This document shows positions 57,690 to 64,000 of a DNA stretch of 64,000 nucleotides, in pieces (within the stretch, counting starts at the first letter, position 1; every line of letters begins with the position of its first letter). The DNA is from Adlercreutzia hattorii (GTDB lineage: Bacteria > Actinomycetota > Coriobacteriia > Coriobacteriales > Eggerthellaceae). Under the pieces are notes generated by a model. That model worked only from the letters and a program-made list of their open reading frames with translations, did no database searches and was not told where the DNA came from. The stretch spans positions 2,713,001 to 2,777,000 of the forward strand of contig NZ_AP022829.1 in assembly GCF_011405655.1 (NCBI RefSeq), given 5' to 3'. The position numbers were made by a program, and so were the translations under genes.

Positions 57690-58892
57690 CTAAGCGGTCT
57701 TCTCCGTGAGATGGAGCGGGAGGTACTTCAGACCCAGTAGCAGCAGGAAGCCACCGAGAGCCACCACGCCCAGGGCTACGCCGAACTCCAAGGGGGTCGG
57801 CCAGTACACGAGGCCCTGATAGCCGAACAGCGACATGCCGGACTCCCAGTTCGTGATGGTCATATGGTTGGCCACGTCGGCGAACTCGATGTTGGGAATC
57901 TGGAAACCGCCCACCAAGATCTCGCAGCGCTTGCAGAACACACCGGCGATCACGAGCGCCGAGGCGAGAACCACGCCGCCCTTGGTGCGCAGGCGCGGCA
58001 CGAACAGGATGACGCAGGCCAGCACCATGCAGGCGATCTGCGTCCAGAAGAACGGCGCCAAGGGGCCGGTGACCAGCATCGCCACCACATTGGCGCCCTC
58101 GCCGCCGGGGAAACCGCTCGTCAGCAGATCGCAGGCGAAGAAGTACAGATCGACGCAGGTGAACACCGCGAGCATCTTCGCCAGGTTCACCATGGAGGAG
58201 CGTTCGATGGTAAGACGCCCGGCCTTCTGCAGGGCGATGACCACGATGAGCACGAGCGCCGTGCCGCAATCCAGCGCTGAGGCCACGAACCACGGGCCCA
58301 TCAGGGCGGTGTGCCAGAACTCGTGGGCCGCCGACAGCGAGAAGATCCAAGCCGTCACCGTGTGCACACCCACCGCCACCACCAGAGCAATGATGGAGAT
58401 GACGCGGATGGCGGTGTGCGACATCTTCCCCGCATCCTCGCGCCGGTAGGCCCACAGATACACGATGGAGAGAATGAGATAGGTGGAAAGCACGATGATG
58501 TCCCACATGAGCGGCGATGAGAGGTTGGAATAGACGAACAGCTCCCACAGGCGCAAGGGACCGCCCAAGTCAACCACCACAAAGCCGATGGCCACGCAGG
58601 TACAGCAGATGCTCGTCCAAATGGCCACCCGCGAGATGTCCCCGAAGCCCTTCATACCGAAGGCGTTGGGGATGGAGCTGATGATGAGGCCGCCGGCGGA
58701 CAGGCCCACGAAGAACATGAACAGGGTGATGTAGAAGCCCCAGGAATCGAGGTTGCGCATGCCGGTCTGAATCATGCCACCGGACAGCTGCACCATCCAC
58801 AGGGCAACGCCGATGACAGCCACCACCGCGCAAGCGATGATCCCCACGGTCAGTCCGCGATGAGACGCGGCGCTTCCTTTCGCATCGTTCAT
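57690..58892 (-). CDS. NrfD/PsrC-type quinol-interacting membrane anchor
   Basis: A protein of 400 aa with ten predicted helices of the NrfD family (MRNLDSWGFYITLFMFFVGL, then SAGGLIISSIPNAFG near the start). It takes electrons from menaquinol and passes them to the Fe-S subunit. Two long loops contain Cys and Asp residues seen in the family (SGFPGGEGANVVAMLVTGPL). The start at 58892 lies 15 bp past the Fe-S gene stop. The C-terminal helix pair PTPLEFGVALGVVALGGFLL is normal for the family. Confidence 0.93.
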   Translation of the reverse strand: MNDAKGSAASHRGLTVGIIACAVVAVIGVALWMVQLSGGMIQTGMRNLDSWGFYITLFMFFVGLSAGGLIISSIPNAFGMKGFGDISRVAIWTSICCTCVAIGFVVVDLGGPLRLWELFVYSNLSSPLMWDIIVLSTYLILSIVYLWAYRREDAGKMSHTAIRVISIIALVVAVGVHTVTAWIFSLSAAHEFWHTALMGPWFVASALDCGTALVLIVVIALQKAGRLTIERSSMVNLAKMLAVFTCVDLYFFACDLLTSGFPGGEGANVVAMLVTGPLAPFFWTQIACMVLACVILFVPRLRTKGGVVLASALVIAGVFCKRCEILVGGFQIPNIEFADVANHMTITNWESGMSLFGYQGLVYWPTPLEFGVALGVVALGGFLLLLGLKYLPLHLTEKTA

Positions 58893-58907
58893 AGCGTATC
58901 TCCCTTC

Positions 58908-59528
58908 CTAGACGAGATAATAGACAGAGGGCTTGGTGCCGAATTCGGCGTGCAGCTGCGTGTACTCACGACTGGCCAAAAGCTTGGACACTTCGGAGTT
59001 CGGGTCGTCCAGGTCGCCGAAGTGGCGGGCGCGGCCGATGCAGTCGGCCACGCAGGCCGGCTGCTCGCCGCGGGCCACGCGCTGGGTGCAGAAGATACAC
59101 TTCTCCACCGTGTGCTTCTCGTGCTTGGCAGCATCGGCGTCGCCCAGGGCGAAGTCGGCGTAGTAGGCCGGCTCCTCCCAGTTGAACGAGCGGACACCCG
59201 TGTAGGGGCAGGCGGCCAGGCACATGCGGCAGCCGATGCACTTGTCGTAGTCCTGGCGCACAATGCCCGTCTGCTCGTCCTTCCACGTGGCGCCCACCGG
59301 GCACACCTTGGTACAGGCAGGGTTCTCGCAGTGCTGGCAGGCCACGGGCCAGTGCTGCATCTCGGGATTGTCCCAGGTGCCACCAGCCGTGTCAGGCGCG
59401 TTGCCGCCCTCGGTGAGCACGCGGTTCCAGATAATGTCGTTGGGGATGTTGTTGGCCACTTTGCACACGACCGAGCAGGTCTTGCAGCCAGAGCAGCGCT
59501 TAAGATCGATGACCATTCCGTATCTCAT
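58908..59528 (-). CDS. 4Fe-4S electron-transfer subunit (PsrB/NrfC-like)
   Basis: A protein of 206 aa with four cysteine clusters: CSGCKTCSVVCK, CQHCENPACTKVCP, CIGCRMCLAACP and KCIFCTQRVARG..CVADC. It bridges the molybdopterin subunit and the NrfD anchor. There is no signal peptide, so it is exported with the Tat-bearing partner. A 30-residue insertion (about 120-150: FNWEEPAYYADFALGDADAA) precedes the last cluster. Gene spacings of 15 bp on each side show one operon. Confidence 0.95.
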   Translation of the reverse strand: MRYGMVIDLKRCSGCKTCSVVCKVANNIPNDIIWNRVLTEGGNAPDTAGGTWDNPEMQHWPVACQHCENPACTKVCPVGATWKDEQTGIVRQDYDKCIGCRMCLAACPYTGVRSFNWEEPAYYADFALGDADAAKHEKHTVEKCIFCTQRVARGEQPACVADCIGRARHFGDLDDPNSEVSKLLASREYTQLHAEFGTKPSVYYLV

Positions 59529-59543
59529 GGGTTCCTCCTCCTC

Positions 59544-62030
59544 TTATTCCTGAGACTCCGCCACCACGCCGTCCCACGGCTCAATTTCCACGAGGCAATC
59601 GTGGTAGGCGTAGGTGGGGCAGGTCCAGTCCACAATCTGCTTGCTCGTCAGGTCGTTATTGCAGCCGCTTAGGTACTGGGAGCGCTGCCAGCCGCGGTCG
59701 ATATCCAGACAGCCCGGGCGAATACCGGCGCTGAAGGTGGCCTTGGCCACCGCATGGCCGCGGTCGTTGAACAGGCGCACGTAGCTGCCGTCCTCGATGC
59801 CGCGGGCCTCGGCATCCACGGGATTGATGCGCACACAGGGCTCGTTGATCTCCATCTCGCGCAGCAGCGGGTTCTGGCCGTAGTAGGAGTGCACGCGGAA
59901 GCGACGGGTGCCGGCGGTCACGATGAGCGGGTACTTCTCGGCCAGGGGGTTGGCATCGAAGCCACCGGCTGTGACGGGCCACGCCTCCATGGGCGGCTCC
60001 CAATGGGGCAGCGCGATGCTCGCGGGATCCATGGGCTGGCCGTAGTTCTCGATGGGGCCAGGGTTCTCCTGATAGAACTGCAGCTTGCCCGTCATGGTCA
60101 TGTAGGCCGGCATGGGAACGGCGCCCACGTACATCACGCCGGCTTCCTTCAGCTTGTCGGCATCGATGCCCATGGCGGCGCTCATGGCCGTGTTCACCAC
60201 GTGCTTCATGCCCTCGTCGAACTCCTCTTGGAACCACTCGTCCAAGCCGAGCCCACGGCCGATGAGGTTCGCCATGTCGTAGTCGGACTTGGCCTCGAAC
60301 TTCGGCTCGACGGCCTTATCGGCCCAAACCAGACAGCCGTTCATGCCAATGGGGCCGCCCACTTCCTGAATGGTGGCCGCCGGCAGCACGATATCGGAAA
60401 TGTCGGCCGTATCGCACCACTCGATGTTGGCAGTCACAAGGAAATCGAACTTCTTGTACGCCTCGATGGTCTTGTTACGGTCGGGAGCTGAGTTCACGAT
60501 GTTCGCACCGAAAGAGATGAGCATCTTGAGCGGTTGCTCTACCGTGACATCGGGAAGCTCCATCACCTGCTCGCCCATGTGCGCGGTCACGCCCGGGAAT
60601 GTGTATTTTCCCGTGTCGAGCAGGTCGTTGAACATAAAGGTACCCAGCGACTGGACGATAGCGGGATGCTCGGTTTCCGTCTCATCGAAGCCGCTGGAAT
60701 TAAGCGGGTAACTCATACGGGGCTCAGGCACCATACCGCGCATAATACGCAAAACACTCACTGCCGCAATGGTATTGAAACCGTGCCCGTAATGGTCGAT
60801 GCCATAGCCTTGGAAGATGTCGGCCATGCCAGGACGGCAAAGTAGGTCGGCGAAGGTGCGAATGGTTTCCTCGGGAACGGTGGTCGCCTCGGACACCATC
60901 TCGATGGGATACTCGCTGATGCGGTCGATGAGCAGACTGTAGGCCGTATTGCAGCGCTGGCCGGCGACCTCGATGCCCTTCTTGCGCAGCACGGGGTTCT
61001 GCGCCGTGGAGGCGTAGCCCATGGCATTCGTGGCCTCGTCCCACACGGCAAAGTCGTCGGCATCGGCCGCCACGCCCTCTTCCAAGTCGCTCTTGCGCAG
61101 GAAGCGGCCGTCGGACTCCTTCACGAGGAACGGGGCGCAGGACTTCTGCTGCATGAAGGCATCATCCGTCTTGCCCTCTTCCTCGATGATCTTCGCCAAA
61201 CCGAGAGCGAGCGCGGCATCGGTGCCGGGCTGCAGCGACACGAACAAGTCGGCCTTCTGTCCGATGGTGTTCTTGTTGGGGTCGACGACGATGAGCTTGC
61301 AATCGTTATTCTCAATCGCGTCGGCGATGTAGTGCCAGGCGTTAGGCCAGGACACGATGGGGTTATGGCCCCACACGACAAAGGTGCTCATTTGGGAGAC
61401 GAGATCCATGTCGACGCCGCCCTGATAGTAGAAGCCGCCCGCCGTGTACATGGTACCCTGCGTGAGCGCGAAGTCGGTGGTGCGGTTCTGGTGCGAGAAC
61501 TGGGCCACGTTCTCCAAACGGTTGAGATTGTACATGTTGCGAGGCTCGGTAGTGCCGTAGGTGAAGGAGCACACGCTGCCCGAGCCAAATTCTGCCTGGT
61601 ACTCCTTGATCTTCGTACAGATGGTGTCGATGGCCTCGTCCCAGCTGATGCGCTCCCACTGACCGGCGCCACGCTCGGTGCCCTCGGCGCGCTTCATGGG
61701 GTACTGGATGCGCTTCTCCTGCACGATGAGCGTGGGGATGGAGGCGCCGCGGGCGCACATGCGCTTCTGGTCGATGGGCGCGCCCTCGATCTCCTTGGCG
61801 CGCGTGAGCACCACGTTGCCGTCGCGCACCACGGCCTCCAGCGGACAACCCATGCAGGCGTTGCAGTAGGTCGTGCAGATCTTCTCGTCGCTTTGGGCCG
61901 AAGCCGTCTTGGGCGTAAGGGCCGCGAACCCCGCAGCCGAAACGCCGCCCGCAACGAGCGCGGCCGCGGCCGTGGTCTTGAGGAACCCTCTTCGCGTTAG
62001 AGCTCCCGTCGTGTTCTGAACAGACTCCAA
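59544..62030 (-). CDS. Exported molybdopterin oxidoreductase of a membrane-bound respiratory complex
   Basis: A catalytic subunit of 828 aa in the DMSO reductase family (polysulfide/thiosulfate/tetrathionate reductase-like). The N-terminus has a Tat motif LTRRGFLKT (about 11-19) and a cleavage region AQS near 46. Cysteines for the [4Fe-4S] centre lie in CTTYCNACMGC (52, 56, 59, 62) with Cys92. Binding segments VVWGHNPIVSWPNAWH, KLIVVDPNKNTIGQKADLFV and the C-terminal INPVDAEARGIEDGSYVRL are typical. With the Fe-S and NrfD subunits it forms a quinol-linked reductase. The substrate is unknown. The start at 62030 is preceded by AAAGGGGAC-like sequence. Confidence 0.93.
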   Translation of the reverse strand: MESVQNTTGALTRRGFLKTTAAAALVAGGVSAAGFAALTPKTASAQSDEKICTTYCNACMGCPLEAVVRDGNVVLTRAKEIEGAPIDQKRMCARGASIPTLIVQEKRIQYPMKRAEGTERGAGQWERISWDEAIDTICTKIKEYQAEFGSGSVCSFTYGTTEPRNMYNLNRLENVAQFSHQNRTTDFALTQGTMYTAGGFYYQGGVDMDLVSQMSTFVVWGHNPIVSWPNAWHYIADAIENNDCKLIVVDPNKNTIGQKADLFVSLQPGTDAALALGLAKIIEEEGKTDDAFMQQKSCAPFLVKESDGRFLRKSDLEEGVAADADDFAVWDEATNAMGYASTAQNPVLRKKGIEVAGQRCNTAYSLLIDRISEYPIEMVSEATTVPEETIRTFADLLCRPGMADIFQGYGIDHYGHGFNTIAAVSVLRIMRGMVPEPRMSYPLNSSGFDETETEHPAIVQSLGTFMFNDLLDTGKYTFPGVTAHMGEQVMELPDVTVEQPLKMLISFGANIVNSAPDRNKTIEAYKKFDFLVTANIEWCDTADISDIVLPAATIQEVGGPIGMNGCLVWADKAVEPKFEAKSDYDMANLIGRGLGLDEWFQEEFDEGMKHVVNTAMSAAMGIDADKLKEAGVMYVGAVPMPAYMTMTGKLQFYQENPGPIENYGQPMDPASIALPHWEPPMEAWPVTAGGFDANPLAEKYPLIVTAGTRRFRVHSYYGQNPLLREMEINEPCVRINPVDAEARGIEDGSYVRLFNDRGHAVAKATFSAGIRPGCLDIDRGWQRSQYLSGCNNDLTSKQIVDWTCPTYAYHDCLVEIEPWDGVVAESQE

Positions 62031-62191
62031 GATGTCCCCTTTCCTCGTCTCGTGTACCCGTCGCGTTATTGACGGGCATCTTCTGGCCTCATTCTGAAAT
62101 CGCGCGAGGCTTGAGGGGAGAATCTTTAAGTTGTTCGCCGGGAGCTTTTGGTTTACGAAGGAGCTCGCTTAGATATGGAGACGAACCGCCG

Positions 62192-63097
62192 TCAGTCCTT
62201 CCAGAGGACGAAATCTTCTTTGCCGCTGAAAAACCGCAGCAAATAGGGATCGCCAAGCCCCTTCTTCGCAATGGTGCAGTAGAACCATTTCATGGGAGAC
62301 TCTTCAAGGGGAATGCACACCACGTCTGGTGCAACGCGGGGAAACCTCAGATCGCGGTAGGCATAGGTGAGCGTCACCCCGGTTTGCACCATTTCGAGCC
62401 GATTGTGCAAACCCGAACGCGTGCACACAATGTTAAGCTTGACACCGCGCTCTTCGGTCGCCTCCACCAGGCGATCGTGCACATCGAATCCAGCTCCTTG
62501 AGAGGTGAAGGGACGTCCTTCCAAATCCTCGAGGCGTATGAAGCTTTTCTCAGCAAGGGGATCATCAGTACGGACGGCGATGTGGATGCGTCCCCCAATG
62601 GCCGTGTCGTAATCAAAGAGGGACTCGTTCACCACGGTGGCGATAAGACTCGCATAATCAAGATCGCCCTCAAGGATTTGTTGGCGCAGCTCCACGCAGT
62701 TTGCTTCGGTGAAGCGCATTCCCTTAGTCACGAGCTCGCTTGTCGAGGAAAAGTCGATGACCTGTCTCATCTCGCCCGAGGTCATAACGTCGCTTGCCTC
62801 CACCGATTGCCCAAAACGCACGATCCCTTGGCTCTTTAGCTTGCCGAGGTTCAACTCGGCCTCCATTTGCGCGAACGCACTCAACACCGGACGCGAGGCG
62901 CTGAACAGCAGATCGGCCGCCGACGTGGGGAAGAGCACGTTACCCCGGTTCTCGAACAGCGGCTCCCCCATCTCCTGTGCCAACCGCGCCACCGACTTGC
63001 GCAATGCCTGCCGCGAAATGAACAGCGAGTCGGCCGCCTGCGTGAAACTGCGCATCTCATAAACCCGAGAAAAGTACTTGATCTGCTGAATGTCCAC
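62192..63097 (-). CDS. LysR-family transcriptional regulator
   Basis: A protein of 301 aa. The winged helix is at the N-terminus (IQQIKYFSRVYEMRSFTQAA, LFISRQALRKSVARLAQEMG) and the remaining part is the periplasmic-binding-protein-like effector domain (about 92-295). The start is GTG at 63097 with GAGGAGG upstream; the longer frame to 63133 has no site. It is 161 bp upstream of the molybdo-enzyme operon on the same strand and is its likely activator. The effector is unknown. Confidence 0.93.
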   Translation of the reverse strand: MDIQQIKYFSRVYEMRSFTQAADSLFISRQALRKSVARLAQEMGEPLFENRGNVLFPTSAADLLFSASRPVLSAFAQMEAELNLGKLKSQGIVRFGQSVEASDVMTSGEMRQVIDFSSTSELVTKGMRFTEANCVELRQQILEGDLDYASLIATVVNESLFDYDTAIGGRIHIAVRTDDPLAEKSFIRLEDLEGRPFTSQGAGFDVHDRLVEATEERGVKLNIVCTRSGLHNRLEMVQTGVTLTYAYRDLRFPRVAPDVVCIPLEESPMKWFYCTIAKKGLGDPYLLRFFSGKEDFVLWKD

Positions 63098-63143
63098 AGC
63101 CCCTCCTCGCGTCGTGACACCTCGAGCGCTCATTCAGAAACGA

Positions 63144-63201
63144 GTGGCTTTTAGCCACCAGCCAATACGATGGAAGGCCCGCACAAGGACGGACCTTCCA
63201 T
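63144..63201. terminator. Two tandem hairpins downstream of the SnoaL-like gene
   Basis: GTGGCT-TTT-AGCCAC at 63144-63158 and ATGGAAGG / CCTTCCAT with an internal CCG/CGG at 63170-63201. Neither has a T-tract. They follow the minus-strand stop at 63256 and precede the LysR start. GTTAAAGCTTAAC at 63214-63226 is a further near-palindrome. Confidence 0.45.
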
Positions 63202-63255
63202 TGATGCCGGCTCGTTAAAGCTTAACATCCCAGACCATATGAGTGTTAAAACTAT

Positions 63256-63960
63256 TTAAGCACCGTAAGCAAACGCTTCGTAGGACGGATCCTTTTTGTA
63301 CTCATCTCCGCGATAGGAATTCTCCGCGTTCACGCCCGCCTTGGCTTCAATGGTCTCGTTATAGGGGATATCGTAGGACACCGTACGCTTAACGATGACC
63401 CACTTCCCATCGCGCCTCTCCCAAAGATCGTTGTAACGTACTCGTTGGTGAGCCAAGACATCACCAGGATTTGGGTTTGCGTCTTTTACGGCAGTTGCCT
63501 GTGCTTTGCCATCGGGCGAAAAAATTTGATTGATGTGCCCATAGGTGCTGGAACCAGCCGTCCCATTGTCGACGTTCACATCGATTCGCATGGCAGAGTA
63601 CATGTGATGAGTCCACTTGCAACCGTTAAGATGATCGCCCAAGCAGCTATCGATGAACTGACGACCCGTCATGTTGGGGAAAATATCATAGTAATACGAA
63701 CCGTAGTCAAGCAAGCTGTCTTCAGCGAAGACGCTGTAACCCAGCTCGTAGTCGATGCGATCGACAGCTTGAATATAGTTGAAAAGCTGAGCTCGAATTT
63801 CTTCGATGGACGCCAAGCGGTCAATCTCCTTTGCCAATGCCTTCAAATCCACGTCACCGGTAGACGGAAGATCATTGTTCGTGGCACAGCCCGTCATTCC
63901 AGTCAATGCTGCTGCTCCTGCGGCAACTGCAGCCCCTGCCAAGAAATTGCGACGATCCAT
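63256..63960 (-). CDS. Exported SnoaL-like (NTF2-fold) lipoprotein
   Basis: A protein of 234 aa. The N-terminus has a Tat-like MDRRNFLAG and a lipobox-like MTGC (Cys25). The body is a SnoaL/NTF2-type domain (about 45-210): a helical start IEEIRAQLFNYIQAVDRIDY, EDSLLDYGSYYY, and a final segment DLWERRDGKWVIVKRTVSYD. Such domains are small-molecule enzymes or binding proteins; related exported proteins in this family occur beside oxidoreductases. The substrate is unknown. Only 40 bp of upstream sequence (CCCCTTT-like ribosome site on the minus strand as AAAGGGG) lie inside the window. Confidence 0.85.
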   Translation of the reverse strand: MDRRNFLAGAAVAAGAAALTGMTGCATNNDLPSTGDVDLKALAKEIDRLASIEEIRAQLFNYIQAVDRIDYELGYSVFAEDSLLDYGSYYYDIFPNMTGRQFIDSCLGDHLNGCKWTHHMYSAMRIDVNVDNGTAGSSTYGHINQIFSPDGKAQATAVKDANPNPGDVLAHQRVRYNDLWERRDGKWVIVKRTVSYDIPYNETIEAKAGVNAENSYRGDEYKKDPSYEAFAYGA

Positions 63961-64000
63961 TTTGTTAACCCCTTTCGTAGTTATTTGCTGGAACCTTTGT

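Overview
The window is a GC-rich chromosomal segment that looks like a gut actinobacterium of the family Eggerthellaceae (Eggerthella, Adlercreutzia, Gordonibacter and relatives); the genus cannot be decided from the sequence. The signs are several secreted molybdopterin and flavin oxidoreductases with twin-arginine signals, three LuxR regulators carrying a large membrane-sensor domain, menaquinone genes, an Nramp protein with the metal-site residues of the Mg2+-type subgroup described from Eggerthella lenta, and tRNA genes that encode their CCA ends. No rRNA, CRISPR array, integrase or transposase was seen.

Layout. 0.2-10.8 kb: an OmpR-type two-component pair, a Tat-exported propeller-like protein and a GH3 lipoprotein converging on a 200-bp palindrome, a CcdA/TlpA thiol-reducing pair, purB, and an exported flavoprotein. 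10.9-18.6 kb: a membrane LuxR regulator, tRNA-Ser(GCT), ispE with a small membrane protein, a DUF4143 ATPase, tadA, tRNA-Ser(TGA), citrate synthase and tRNA-Arg(ACG). 18.9-26.5 kb: a PRC/MgtE_N/CBS protein with an Nramp-type (probably Mg2+) transporter, an Rrf2 regulator, NhaC and SSS sodium-coupled transporters, and a small His/Cys-periodic protein. 26.8-31.5 kb: menF-menD-menH. 31.5-39.7 kb: a decayed molybdo-enzyme fragment and two divergent oxidoreductase/membrane-LuxR pairs, one with an exported flavoprotein and one with a triheme sulfite-oxidase-like lipoprotein plus a small secreted partner. 39.7-44.8 kb: a toxSAS/Panacea toxin-antitoxin pair, an ACT-domain protein, folE, mscL, an MFS transporter and a Crp-type regulator. 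44.9-48 kb: a soluble molybdopterin/FeS enzyme. 48.1-54.1 kb: rlmH, xth, an LCP-family protein, a fused MurT-GatD and tRNA-Thr(CGT). 54.2-64 kb: a short UvrA-like protein converging on a respiratory operon (molybdopterin subunit, FeS subunit, NrfD anchor, diheme-like protein, small cytochrome b), followed by its probable LysR regulator and a SnoaL-like lipoprotein.

How it fits together. Most of the accessory content is anaerobic respiration with exported enzymes. MenF/MenD/MenH make the quinone, the molybdenum and flavin enzymes are candidate terminal reductases, CcdA/TlpA can keep exported cysteines reduced for haem attachment, and each reductase has a neighbouring regulator of its own. The strongest new observation is a palindrome of matching geometry (TAC[C/T]CA, 5 nt, TG[A/G]GTA) in both divergent LuxR/oxidoreductase intergenic regions, at nearly identical distances from the two start codons. 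It is a candidate operator for this class of membrane LuxR regulators. The other leading candidates are the Panacea-toxSAS pair, the fused MurT-GatD with an interspersed repeat in its linker, the 18-residue-periodic His/Cys protein, and the 200-bp palindrome.
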